A stretch of 64,000 bases of DNA from Candidatus Heimdallarchaeota archaeon (GCA_019057815.1 JAHLWR010000014.1:48690-112689), one strand, 5' to 3'. Positions 20,034 through 28,405 are shown, counted from the first letter of the stretch. Notes: generated by a model from the letters alone, not told the origin. Made by a program: numbers and translations.

Positions 20034-20333
20034 CTATTTCCGAATCTGACTTTCTTTCAAATCGTTTTCTCGTTCTTTTTGAATCAACATCGAAATAAGA
20101 TTAATTGAGATATAAAGAAGAACTGCAAAGAATAACCAACCAAAAAGACCCCAAATAGAGTATATTCCTATACTTTGCCATTTTCCAAAAATTATCGTAA
20201 AGAAGCTGATAATAATTACTGTACCAAATATGAAGATAGAACCTATAAGTATAATCTTCCCATACAAAGTCTGCTTTTTAAAATAGAAGATTTTTTTGAG
20301 TCGTTTTTGCTCTTCTTTATCTTCAGAACTCAT
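20034..20333 (-). CDS. Small two-helix membrane protein
   Basis: 99 residues with two hydrophobic segments (about 25-47 and 58-83) between charged ends. First gene of a three-gene run of small membrane proteins, directly downstream of the longin/DENN-like gene (20422-21429) on the same strand. No family recognised; the shared two-helix form suggests that the three genes arose by duplication or form one complex, but that is inference. Confidence 0.62.
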   Translation of the reverse strand: MSSEDKEEQKRLKKIFYFKKQTLYGKIILIGSIFIFGTVIIISFFTIIFGKWQSIGIYSIWGLFGWLFFAVLLYISINLISMLIQKERENDLKESQIRK

Positions 20334-20421
20334 TGAATTTTACCTACAACATGCTATTATAAACATTTTCTGTTAAGCTTTTTACAAAAATTAATGGATA
20401 AAAAGAACAACACAAAATTCT

Positions 20422-21429
20422 TTATGTTTGAAGTTTATTAAGTAGTTCGAACAAAATCATTTGTTTTTCGAAAGGCAATGAATCTTTTGAATGAGTTTTA
20501 AGATTGAGAGATTTAAACGCTTGAAAAATCCAGTCTAATTCTGACCTTAAGAAACTATAAGCTTCCATTGCTGTGAGTCCTGCGAGAGGTTTTGCTATTT
20601 CCTTGAAATAAGAAGAAGATCTACCCCCAAAGACAACCCCTTCGTCAACATTGACTACAACAAGATTGTGACCTGGTATAACGTTTTGAATATCATTAGT
20701 TCCAATTATATCATAACCCATTTCTAAGGTTTTTAACCAGAATTTAACCTTGAGAATACGTGTAGGGGATAACAACCGCAAAGAATGTATCATGGGTTCG
20801 ACTATACTTCGAGTTCCTGAAACTATCAAGGGTATTCCTACAACTAGTCCATATAAGATTCTATCTAAACCTTCAGGTATCAATCGACAAATAACTTCGT
20901 ACGAAAGAAATTCTTTTGACCCTTCTAAAACGCTATCTTTAGCTACATTCTTTAGTTTAATAAGTGAATCAAAATCTGTTAAATCTGTTTTTTCAAACAC
21001 ATTCATCATGTTTTTTTGAATATTAGAAAGGTAGTTTGCTAAGGAACCTTTTATTTTTAGGTTTATTTCATTATGGTACTTTAAAGCTTGATGAAAAGAA
21101 AATTGATGCTTTTCTTGAACTTGCTTGAATTCAGCCAGAAGTATTGGAAGTATAGTCCCATTAAAGGGAGAGTCTATATCTACTAGCAATGCAGCTATAA
21201 GCTCATTTTCTATATAGAAATAGAGCATTTTACCTTCGAATTCAATCTCACGTGGAAATGAAAAAACTACTTCACTGCTTAGAGCTACAATAGCACTAAT
21301 TAGACCTGTTACTAAAGCATTATCAGGATGGTGTGCTTCAGTGAAACTATCATACTGGTAAAGTAGTTCACCATTCTTAGTAGTGATTAAGACCTTCATA
21401 TTTTCCACTTGATTTTGGCTGAAGCTCAT
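20422..21429 (-). CDS. Longin-like protein with possible DENN-like core
   Basis: 335 residues, soluble. Residues about 11-110 look like a longin-like domain related to those on the TPR and Arf-like proteins here (MKVLITTKNGELLYQYD, NALVTGLISAIVAL). The C-terminal half has a segment EGLDRILYGLVVGIPLIVSG (186-205) then SLRLLSPTRIL, and later GYDIIGTN and NLVVVNVDEGVV (255-266). This order (helix, 'LL.alL...vl.vs', 'sLl.Ll.P', 'iiG', 'vvv.lD.g') is reminiscent of the central part of eukaryotic DENN domains, which are Rab GEFs or FLCN-type GAP relatives. Seen: the longin-like half. Inferred: the DENN relation. It leads an apparent operon with three small membrane proteins. Confidence 0.6.
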   Translation of the reverse strand: MSFSQNQVENMKVLITTKNGELLYQYDSFTEAHHPDNALVTGLISAIVALSSEVVFSFPREIEFEGKMLYFYIENELIAALLVDIDSPFNGTILPILLAEFKQVQEKHQFSFHQALKYHNEINLKIKGSLANYLSNIQKNMMNVFEKTDLTDFDSLIKLKNVAKDSVLEGSKEFLSYEVICRLIPEGLDRILYGLVVGIPLIVSGTRSIVEPMIHSLRLLSPTRILKVKFWLKTLEMGYDIIGTNDIQNVIPGHNLVVVNVDEGVVFGGRSSSYFKEIAKPLAGLTAMEAYSFLRSELDWIFQAFKSLNLKTHSKDSLPFEKQMILFELLNKLQT

Positions 21430-21616
21430 TAGCGCACAAATAACTCTTGTATGCTATTTAAAGATGCATACTACTTGGATAATAATGAATCGAACCTATA
21501 TGAACCCCATTATAATGATGTGACAAATGTTATTTAAAGCAATATGTAAAGGCAAGAAAAACCTAAACAATGAAAATTCTGTTAGATCCACAGACTTTTT
21601 GTCCAAACAGCAGAAT

Positions 21617-21985
21617 TTAGAACCACCAAAACCAGCTACTAAATAATCCAAGCAAAACAAGAATAACTGGAATACCAAAGAAGAATAGTAATAGAAAAAT
21701 TTTCAACCCTTTGGGAAAACCTGAACGATTTTGACTTTGATTATAAGGTTGAGTTCTTGGTAAAGCATCGTAAGAACCAGACATGGGGGGATTTGTTGGT
21801 TGATAAGTTGAAGGTCCTCTTACTTGTTGATAGGTAGCATTTCTTGATTCTTGGGATGGTGGAGTAACATATTCCTTTTGAGTAGAGGAGGTGGTTTTAT
21901 GCATAGTATCACCACAATTCTCGCAGAAGCTATTAGAAGAATGATTTCTTGCTCCACAGAAAGAACAGTAAATGTAATCGCTCAT
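21617..21985 (-). CDS. Zinc-ribbon membrane protein
   Basis: The start is set at ATG 21985 (MSDYIYCSFCG), giving 122 residues; a longer frame to 22126 would run into the promoter of the divergent gene. An N-terminal zinc ribbon (CSFC...CENC) is followed by a Pro/Ser/Gln-rich linker and one C-terminal transmembrane helix (about 96-118). This resembles the common archaeal 'zinc-ribbon plus membrane' proteins; the zinc ribbon would face the cytoplasm. The function is unknown. A similar architecture occurs at 48904-49392. Confidence 0.72.
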   Translation of the reverse strand: MSDYIYCSFCGARNHSSNSFCENCGDTMHKTTSSTQKEYVTPPSQESRNATYQQVRGPSTYQPTNPPMSGSYDALPRTQPYNQSQNRSGFPKGLKIFLLLFFFGIPVILVLLGLFSSWFWWF

Positions 21986-22112
21986 AGACTTTTCAAGAAA
22001 ATAATACAGATACATGTATATAAACCTATTAATTCCAGTTTTAGATGATAGTATAAAGAAGGAAAAGATTAAGAAATCTATCGGATAACGCAACAAATAG
22101 TAGGTGGAAATT

Positions 22113-23198
22113 TTGAATTGGTTCATAATAACTTCAAATGCATGTAATCTTTGTTGTTCATACTGTTTAAATGAACCTCACCCTCTCTTACCAGTTCAAC
22201 CTTCTTGGGATTTAGAAACTTTGAAGAATTTTATAGAAAAAGACGACAATCCAACATTAGCTTTTTATGGTGGAGAACCTTTACTTAATTTCTCTTTAAT
22301 TAAAGATGTAATGGATGAAATCAAAGCAGAAAACTACACTTTACAAACAAATGGACTACTGTTAAACAAAATCCCTAAAGAGTATTTACTAAAATTTTCT
22401 GCAATCCTAGTATCACTAGATGGAGGAAGAGAAATAACGGATTCTCACAGAGGTAAGGGTACATATGAGAAAGTATCAAGAAATATCCAAGAAATACGCA
22501 ACAATGGATACAACGCTGATTTAATTGCTCGAATGACGATAACAGAGAAATCAGATATTTACAGAGATGTAATTCATTTACTCAACAATGAAAAGCTAGG
22601 TTTTGATAATGTTCATTTTCAACTTGATTGTCAATGGGATGATTTGGATCACACACGTTGGAATAACTTCAAAGAGTGGATAGAAAATTACAATAATGGA
22701 ATCAGCAACCTTGTCACCTATTGGACAGATGAAATGGAAAATGGAATAGTAAAAGGTATAGTACCTTTTCTTGGAGTCTTTAATCATATATTGAATGATA
22801 CAATAACCGATCTTCCTTGTGAAGCAGGATTGAGAAGTTTTGCTGTAAGAACGGATGGAGTTTTAACTGTATGTCCTCTCCCCCCAGAATATGAATTTTC
22901 TGTAGTTGGTGACATAAAAACATCCATTCCTCTAAAATTGGAAAATTCTGTCAAAGTTGAGAAACCCTGTCCTTCTTGTGAAATATACCACTTATGTGGA
23001 GGAAGGTGTCTTTTTGCGAATAAAACAAAATTATGGGGAGAGGAAGGATTCAATCTAGTATGCACTTCTATTAAACATTTAGTCAATCAGCTGAAAATGA
23101 TTAAACCAAAAGTTGAGAAATTAATATACAACAAAACGATACATAAAGACTCCTTTAATTATCCAAAATTTAATAATACAACTGAAATCATACCTTAG
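22113..23198 (+). CDS. Radical SAM enzyme with SPASM-like C-terminus
   Basis: The start is TTG 22113 (MNWFIITSNACN), because AGGTGG at 22102-22107 is then a well-spaced ribosome site; the GTG at 22104 is inside it. 361 residues. The radical-SAM cluster is CxxxCxxC within SNACNLCCSYC; GGEP (YGGEPLLN) and the VSLDGG motif bind SAM. The C-terminal third has further cysteines (LPCEAG, LTVCPL, CPSCEIYHLCGGRC), a SPASM-like auxiliary cluster region. It resembles archaeal peptide-modifying radical SAM proteins of the AF1577 type. No obvious small peptide substrate gene is adjacent. Divergent from the zinc-ribbon gene. Confidence 0.85.
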   Translation: MNWFIITSNACNLCCSYCLNEPHPLLPVQPSWDLETLKNFIEKDDNPTLAFYGGEPLLNFSLIKDVMDEIKAENYTLQTNGLLLNKIPKEYLLKFSAILVSLDGGREITDSHRGKGTYEKVSRNIQEIRNNGYNADLIARMTITEKSDIYRDVIHLLNNEKLGFDNVHFQLDCQWDDLDHTRWNNFKEWIENYNNGISNLVTYWTDEMENGIVKGIVPFLGVFNHILNDTITDLPCEAGLRSFAVRTDGVLTVCPLPPEYEFSVVGDIKTSIPLKLENSVKVEKPCPSCEIYHLCGGRCLFANKTKLWGEEGFNLVCTSIKHLVNQLKMIKPKVEKLIYNKTIHKDSFNYPKFNNTTEIIP

Positions 23199-23202
23199 AT
23201 AG

Positions 23203-24156
23203 CTAGATTACCCATGTTGTATCAACTACATCAATCCTATCTTCAGTGTAAATTCTTAATACTCCCTGTTCAATAAAAATTTCAACAATATCACTTGTAG
23301 TTTTAATATCCATCTTTATTCTAGTAGACAATTTCTGTAGTGTTATTCCACCTTTTTTATGTTCCTTCAATACAACCAATAACACTGCTCTTTCAACGTC
23401 CTCTAGTTGAAGCAAATCTTTTGTTTCATAATAACGAGGAGTTTCTTGATGTTCTAGAATGTTAAGAAGTTGTATAGATAATTTGGAAAGAGTTTCTTTG
23501 TTTAAATCGTTAAGATCATTCAACCATGAGATATACCGTTGAAGAAGTTTCTCTATAGTATCTCTATTATTATTGAATTTCTGATAGAGATTTTGAGTCA
23601 TCACTAAAAATAGAAGCGAAGGGATTTTAACACCCATCATTGTGTGCAAAGAGAAGAAAAGGGGAACAATCCAACGATGTTCTTCATATTCTATCTCCTG
23701 AAAAAGTGGAAATTTTTCTTTAGAATTGTTAAAAAACGAAGTCATAATATTCTCTGACTTATAGTCCAAAATTAATTGAATTGGAGGTAAAGGTTTTACT
23801 AAAGAGAAATTCATTACAATATTATTCTCATCATAAGAATACGCAACAAGGTTAAACACTATTCCTTCATCAAAGGTTTTTGTAACTTTTTCTATTGTTA
23901 TTTCTACTCGAGGAGGTAACTCCCTATTGTGAAGAAAGTGTTTAACGTGACCTATAGTGATGTGTCTATTCCCTGAAACTTTTTTCTCATAAGGATAAAA
24001 ATCTTTTTTTCCTATAAAGCGAAGGTGCCCCTCTATTGTGTCTCCAGATTCTATGAAAGATATCCATTTGGGGACAGTAACGCGGTATGAAGAGGATACT
24101 TTCGTTTCATAGGTTAAAGGAAGTTTAATCTTTCCCTTGCCTTTCTTAATAGACAT
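23203..24156 (-). CDS. AbrB-like/winged-helix regulator candidate
   Basis: 317 residues. The N-terminus has SSSYRVTVPKWI, the signature of a SpoVT/AbrB swapped-hairpin DNA-binding element. The middle (about 60-240) is not recognised. The C-terminus (about 250-305) looks like a winged helix (VVLKEHKKGGITLQKLSTRI, KTTSDIVEIFIEQGVLRIY). An 18-nt inverted repeat (24167-24184) sits 11 nt before the ATG, between a TATA-like stretch and the start, consistent with autoregulation. Convergent with the radical SAM gene, 4 nt apart. Target genes unknown. Confidence 0.6.
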   Translation of the reverse strand: MSIKKGKGKIKLPLTYETKVSSSYRVTVPKWISFIESGDTIEGHLRFIGKKDFYPYEKKVSGNRHITIGHVKHFLHNRELPPRVEITIEKVTKTFDEGIVFNLVAYSYDENNIVMNFSLVKPLPPIQLILDYKSENIMTSFFNNSKEKFPLFQEIEYEEHRWIVPLFFSLHTMMGVKIPSLLFLVMTQNLYQKFNNNRDTIEKLLQRYISWLNDLNDLNKETLSKLSIQLLNILEHQETPRYYETKDLLQLEDVERAVLLVVLKEHKKGGITLQKLSTRIKMDIKTTSDIVEIFIEQGVLRIYTEDRIDVVDTTWVI

Positions 24157-24166
24157 TGGTCAAACA

Positions 24167-24184
24167 TATTCTGAATACAGAATA
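24167..24184. promoter_or_regulatory. Inverted repeat, possible operator of the AbrB-like gene
   Basis: TATTCTG-AATA-CAGAATA is a perfect 7-bp inverted repeat with a 4-nt spacer. It lies immediately upstream of the start codon (24156) of the minus-strand AbrB-like gene, in the place of the transcription start. A self-binding site is the simplest reading, untested. Confidence 0.45.
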
Positions 24185-24216
24185 AAAGCTTTATTACTGG
24201 TAGCTTCAATAAACTT

Positions 24217-24248
24217 CTCCTACCTAAAGTAAGGGGATTTCTGCTATC
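24217..24248 (+). repeat. Dispersed ~31-nt repeat, copy 1
   Basis: CTCCTACCTAAAGTAAGGGG followed by ATTTCTGCTATC. A second copy in opposite orientation lies at 28374-28405 (CTCCACCTAAAGATAGGGG, ACTTCTGTTATG). The copies differ by one indel and a few substitutions. Such CCTAAAG/GGGGA hairpin-like sequences are seen at ends of IS200/IS605-type elements, so these may be solo ends, but no transposase is present. Confidence 0.4.
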
Positions 24249-24326
24249 GTCCACTAAAATTGTTACTTCCAGGAGGAAATTAAGAATGCACAGAAAGCTT
24301 TTATTTTAAATGAATATAAGAAAATC

Positions 24327-25418
24327 ATGTCACTTATTTTTTCCGAATTTCAATTAAAAGACATAACTCTAAAAAACAGATTAGTTAGATCTGCTACCAC
24401 TTCTTATTGGTCTGATCAAGATGGTATTTTGACAAATCCAATTTTAAAATATTATGGGAAATTGGCTAAAGGAGGTGTAGGACTTATAATTAAGGGACAT
24501 TCATACGTTAGTGAAAAAGCAAAAGCACACACAGGACAATCAGGGTTGTCCAGTGACAAACACATTCCTAGAATGAAAGAACTTACAGAATTAACCCATT
24601 CCTTTAATACTCCTATCATTGCGCAATTAAACCACGGTGGTTATAATTGCAAAGCTAATCGAGTCACAGCATCTGATTACAAGATGCCCAAAGGGGAAGC
24701 GAGAGAAGCAACAAAAAATGATATTGAAAAGATAGTTGAAAACTTTGCAAATTCAGCAGAACACGCATTACAATCCGGATTTGATGGTGTTCAGATTCAC
24801 GGTGCTCATGGATATTTGGTAAGTCAGTTTCTAAGTGACATAGTAAACAGAAGAGATGATGAATATGGAGGATCGCTTGAAAAACGCTCTAAACTTCTTT
24901 TTGAGATTTATAAAGAAACAAGAAAAAGTTTGGGAAATAAAGCTCTTATAGGAATCAAACTTAATTGTGATGATTTTGCAGAGAAGGGGGGCATAAGATT
25001 AGAAGATTCTATTCAAGTTACTAAATGGTTGAAAAACAAAGGTATTGATTTTATCGAGATTTCCGGGGGTGGTCCTGAACAACAAGCTAAAATAAGAAGA
25101 GAAAGAGCAAAACCAGAACCAGAAACAGGTTTTATTGAAGCTAATTTTGGAGGACATACTCAAAGAATAAGAGAATCTGTTCCAGAAATACCTCTAGCTT
25201 TAGTGGATGGGATAAGATCTAAATCAACAATCGATAGTTTGCTTAAATCTGATGTAGTAGACCTAGTTTCAATGAGTAGACCATTGATTATAGAGCCTGA
25301 TTTGCCAGAAAGATTGAAGAAAAGTCAACAGAAATCTTCTTGCATAAGCTGTTCGAAATGTATTTCAAAAGAAGCTTTTGCGAAAATGATGTTAAGATGT
25401 CACCATCTTAATCCTTGA
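24327..25418 (+). CDS. Old-yellow-enzyme family NADH:flavin oxidoreductase
   Basis: 363 residues, FMN TIM barrel only (no C-terminal FAD/NAD domain). Marks: LKNRLVRSATTSYW, AQLNHGG, the active-site stretch VQIHGAHGYLVSQFLS and the YGGSLEKRSKL signature, then phosphate-binding VSMSRPLI. Cysteines in CISCSKCIS and a distal Cys resemble the 4Fe-4S binding loop of the 2,4-dienoyl-CoA reductase subclass. It likely reduces an activated C=C bond; the substrate is unknown. TATA-like TTTTATTTTAA near 24300 lies about 27 nt before the ATG, so a leaderless start is likely. Confidence 0.92.
   Translation: MSLIFSEFQLKDITLKNRLVRSATTSYWSDQDGILTNPILKYYGKLAKGGVGLIIKGHSYVSEKAKAHTGQSGLSSDKHIPRMKELTELTHSFNTPIIAQLNHGGYNCKANRVTASDYKMPKGEAREATKNDIEKIVENFANSAEHALQSGFDGVQIHGAHGYLVSQFLSDIVNRRDDEYGGSLEKRSKLLFEIYKETRKSLGNKALIGIKLNCDDFAEKGGIRLEDSIQVTKWLKNKGIDFIEISGGGPEQQAKIRRERAKPEPETGFIEANFGGHTQRIRESVPEIPLALVDGIRSKSTIDSLLKSDVVDLVSMSRPLIIEPDLPERLKKSQQKSSCISCSKCISKEAFAKMMLRCHHLNP
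25392..25411. repeat. 8-bp stem-loop at 3' end of OYE gene
   Basis: TTAAGATG-TCAC-CATCTTAA is a perfect 8-bp inverted repeat with a 4-nt loop, in the last codons of the reductase gene. There is no downstream T-run, so it is not a clear terminator; it may stabilise the mRNA end or be chance. Confidence 0.35.
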
Positions 25419-25440
25419 CATCATTGCATTTTTATCAACC

Positions 25441-25448
25441 TTTATAAA
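25441..25448 (+). promoter_or_regulatory. Archaeal TATA box of the M29-like gene
   Basis: TTTATAAA centred about 32 nt before ATG 25477. With the usual 25-27 nt spacing to the transcription start this gives a nearly leaderless mRNA and supports the ATG rather than the TTG at 25450 as the start. Confidence 0.6.
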
Positions 25449-25476
25449 CTTGGAAACAAAAACTCAAACGGGATTA

Positions 25477-26499
25477 ATGTCTTCTTCTCTTACTAAAACG
25501 ATTAAACCGGTAATCAAAAAATTAGTAGAAGAATCGTGGTTAATTAAAGAAGGAGAAAGAATACTTATTGTCAGTGACTTCCCTTCTAATGAAGATTTTT
25601 CCTGTAAACCTGTTGAGCTTATTGAATCAATGGTTAACCGAAATATTCTCGCAAAAAGTATCCATGATTCCATTACAGATTTAATCCCTAACCCTGTTGA
25701 ACTTTACTTCATGGAACCAACGTATGAACATTGGAAAAACCCAATAGATAAGATTCTGAAAGAGAAGATCGAATCCTCAAATATAGTTTTTACACTAACA
25801 GAATATTCCTTAACAGATACTCCTATCGTTGCTGTACCTTTAGTAAAAAAACAAATAAAGCACATTTCAGCACCACTAATCCCCCCAGAAGTCTTCTTTC
25901 CTGGAGGACCTTTAGATATAGATTACGACAAAATTGAAGAATTATCTACAAATTTGTTTAATCTCTTTAAAGATGCTAAAAAGCTAGAATTCTATGATAT
26001 TGCAGGAAGTCATCTATCAATCGAATTACCTACCACCTGGCTTTTCGAAACAGGTAGAATCCCTGAATATGGAATGAATACCAATCTTCCACCTGGAGAA
26101 CTAACCTTAGAGATCCCTTATTCAGAATCTGATTGTAAAATATCAGGACAATTGAATATCTTTCCTGGTTGGCAGAGCGGTATGTCTGATCTTCTAATCT
26201 TAAATATAAGTGAAAATAGGTTACATGACGTTGTTGGTGGTGGAGAGATAGGGGAATTGATACAAAAATTGATTCAGAAAGAAGAAGTGAAAGTTGTCCA
26301 ATTTGGGATAGGTACGAATCCTGCTGCTAAAGATCCTTTTTGTCCTACAGTAGCTGACAAATATTATGGAATGGCTCACATTCGCTTTTATCCTGAAATA
26401 AATACAGAGCACTTTTACTTTCCAATATCTAAAATAAAAGTAGATGATAAAGAATACAATCATTTCCAAGTTTTTAGAAACTCTGAACGAAAAATCTAA
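25477..26499 (+). CDS. M29/NicX-like aminopeptidase-family protein
   Basis: 340 residues from ATG 25477 (349 from TTG 25450). Family signs are GERILIVSD near the N-terminus, NTNLPPGELTLEIP in the middle and GIGTNPAAKD, then GMAHIRF near the end. They match thermophilic metallo-aminopeptidases (M29) and the related NicX dioxygenase group, which bind a metal ion through Glu/His residues at the C-terminal domain. The exact reaction cannot be fixed from sequence. Follows the OYE-type reductase on the same strand but with its own TATA box. Confidence 0.75.
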   Translation: MSSSLTKTIKPVIKKLVEESWLIKEGERILIVSDFPSNEDFSCKPVELIESMVNRNILAKSIHDSITDLIPNPVELYFMEPTYEHWKNPIDKILKEKIESSNIVFTLTEYSLTDTPIVAVPLVKKQIKHISAPLIPPEVFFPGGPLDIDYDKIEELSTNLFNLFKDAKKLEFYDIAGSHLSIELPTTWLFETGRIPEYGMNTNLPPGELTLEIPYSESDCKISGQLNIFPGWQSGMSDLLILNISENRLHDVVGGGEIGELIQKLIQKEEVKVVQFGIGTNPAAKDPFCPTVADKYYGMAHIRFYPEINTEHFYFPISKIKVDDKEYNHFQVFRNSERKI

Positions 26500-26510
26500 A
26501 AAAAACGAAA

Positions 26511-27473
26511 TTAATCGAAAACTTCAGCGTTCACTAGGTTTGGAGGTTTCTTTCCAGCTAGTGCAGCTATTAAGTCTTTCGCAGCCATTAAAGACATTTT
26601 TGTTCGTGTTTCAATACTAGCTGAACCAATGTGAGGTAAAACAACTACGTTAGAATATCCAAAAATTTTAGAATTGATTTCAGGTTCATTATAATACACA
26701 TCTAAACCTATACCTGCTATCAGTTTTTCCTCAAGTGCTAGGAGTAAACTAGTTTCGTCAATTACTTTTCCTCTTGCTGTATTGATAAGATATGCAGAAG
26801 ATTTCATTTTTCTAAACTCCTCTATTCCGATCATGTGGTGAGTTTCTGGAGTATAAGGGCAATGGATAGTAATGTAATCAGAAGAAAGAATTAAGTCTTC
26901 AAAAGTGACTTTAATAGCATTTAATTCGCTTTCAATGTCTTCTTTCGGAGATTGACTGTGATAAATAATATTCATTCCAAATCCTTTAGCTCTACGAGCA
27001 ACAGCTTGACCAATCCTACCAAGTCCAATGATACCCAATGTTTTTCCAGAAAAATCACCTCCTAGCAACTCCATAGGTTCCCACCCTTTGAAATTACCAT
27101 CTCTTACATATTTATCAGCTTCTACAATTCTTCTAGATACAGCCAATATTAGTGCAAATGTTAAATCAGCTGTAGCTTCTGTTAATACTCCTGGAGTATT
27201 AGTAACAGGAATTTTCCTTTCTGTAGCTGCTTTAATATCGATATTATCTACTCCAACAGCATAGTTAGCTATAGCTTTAATACCTAAAACATCTATTATT
27301 TCTTCATCTATTTTGTCTGTAAGTAAACAAAGTAAACCGTCAGAACCTCTAGCTTGTTCTAGTAATTCTTTTTTAGTAATCGGTCTGTCATGTTCAAATA
27401 TTTCCACTTCAAACATCTCTTTGAGCAATCTTAAGCCATCTTGAGGAATCATACGAGTAACAAAAACCTTCAT
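26511..27473 (-). CDS. gyaR: D-isomer-specific 2-hydroxyacid dehydrogenase (glyoxylate reductase-like)
   Basis: 320 residues. Rossmann motif GIIGLGRIGQAVA, catalytic Arg in NTARGKVIDE, the Glu in LDVYYNEPE and His in LPHIGSAS. The N-terminal half has YAVGVDNIDI and TPGVLTEATAD typical of archaeal GyaR. It would reduce glyoxylate or hydroxypyruvate with NAD(P)H; D-3-phosphoglycerate dehydrogenase is less likely because there is no regulatory ACT domain. Convergent with the M29-like gene (11 nt apart). Confidence 0.9.
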   Translation of the reverse strand: MKVFVTRMIPQDGLRLLKEMFEVEIFEHDRPITKKELLEQARGSDGLLCLLTDKIDEEIIDVLGIKAIANYAVGVDNIDIKAATERKIPVTNTPGVLTEATADLTFALILAVSRRIVEADKYVRDGNFKGWEPMELLGGDFSGKTLGIIGLGRIGQAVARRAKGFGMNIIYHSQSPKEDIESELNAIKVTFEDLILSSDYITIHCPYTPETHHMIGIEEFRKMKSSAYLINTARGKVIDETSLLLALEEKLIAGIGLDVYYNEPEINSKIFGYSNVVVLPHIGSASIETRTKMSLMAAKDLIAALAGKKPPNLVNAEVFD

Positions 27474-27531
27474 TATGAAATAAGAAAAAGAGAAGTAAAA
27501 TAAATGTTGTTAAGTATGCAGATTTAATGTT

Positions 27532-28305
27532 TTAAGTATAACCTTCTCTAGCTTTTTTAGTTAAGGTTTGAGGTTCCAAAAGAGATCTTTGTTTCTCAGC
27601 TATCATAGCTAATTGTTTTTTTATTTGCTCAGCTTCTTCATAAAGAGGTTTAGTATCAATAGCTAAAGAGAAATAGTCATTAATCACATTAACGAGCGAA
27701 ATCGCTGCTTCTGGATCAGGAAGCTTAGAAGTAGCAGGAGTCATTAAAACTATACCGACTAATTCACGTAAAAGAGCTTCACTCATTAAAGCTCCAGATA
27801 ATCCTATAACAACTCCAAAGTCATAAATTTCTACAGCGTATTTCTTCAGTTCTAAAGCTACTTCTTTTTCTGCAGCTGTTATGACGACAGGTTTTTCTGG
27901 CTTAATATCTACTGGAATACCATCTAAACACACAAGGTATTTTGCGTCAAAATGCTCTTCTATCCAATTTAAGAGACCTTCAGAAAGCACTAAGTAAGAA
28001 TCTGGAGAAATAGGATAATCAATGCTAATAAGTAAGATTGTTCCTTCATCATTTGAATAAAGTAAGTAAGGGTGTTTTAGAACGTTGTCTGAAAAAATAG
28101 TTACAGGACTTAAAACATTGGATTTAAAGAAACCAATTTCAGTTAACCCTAAGGATCTGACCATTTGTCTGGAAATAATAGGACCAATAATACCAGGACC
28201 AGGATATGTCACAAAAACGATAGGGTTTTTTAGTTCGATTTCCTTCGTTTGAGTTATAAGAAAAGTGTCTTTATGAATACAGATGTCTTTTATATGTTTC
28301 TTCAT
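27532..28305 (-). CDS. PAC2-family proteasome assembly chaperone-like protein
   Basis: 257 residues from ATG 28305 (a TTG at 28314 is less likely). PAC2 family traits: TYPGPGIIGPIISRQMVRSL near the N-terminus, conserved FFKSNVLSPVTIFSD and a helical C-terminal tail (about 220-257) with a coiled-coil tendency. In eukaryotes PAC2 aids assembly of proteasome alpha rings; archaeal homologues bind proteasome components. Start chosen for the ATG and the better match to family length. Followed downstream (same strand) by gyaR. Confidence 0.88.
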   Translation of the reverse strand: MKKHIKDICIHKDTFLITQTKEIELKNPIVFVTYPGPGIIGPIISRQMVRSLGLTEIGFFKSNVLSPVTIFSDNVLKHPYLLYSNDEGTILLISIDYPISPDSYLVLSEGLLNWIEEHFDAKYLVCLDGIPVDIKPEKPVVITAAEKEVALELKKYAVEIYDFGVVIGLSGALMSEALLRELVGIVLMTPATSKLPDPEAAISLVNVINDYFSLAIDTKPLYEEAEQIKKQLAMIAEKQRSLLEPQTLTKKAREGYT

Positions 28306-28373
28306 GAATATCAAATAACTATGTGTACAGAAAAACTTAAAGCTTTCTGTAGGTTAAATAAATTTAATTGAAC

Positions 28374-28405
28374 ATAACAGAAGTCCCCTATCTTTAGGTG
28401 GAGGT
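28374..28405 (-). repeat. Dispersed ~31-nt repeat, copy 2
   Basis: Read on the minus strand it is CTCCACCTAAAGATAGGGG then ACTTCTGTTATG, matching the copy at 24217-24248 in opposite orientation. It lies in the short gap between the PAC2 and EamA genes. Confidence 0.4.

Noticed and set aside
24271..24308. AGGAGG followed by a 7-codon frame (ATG 24285) before the OYE gene
   Set aside because: Too short to be a gene; the TATA box and leaderless start of the OYE gene lie downstream of it, so it is probably a vestige or chance.
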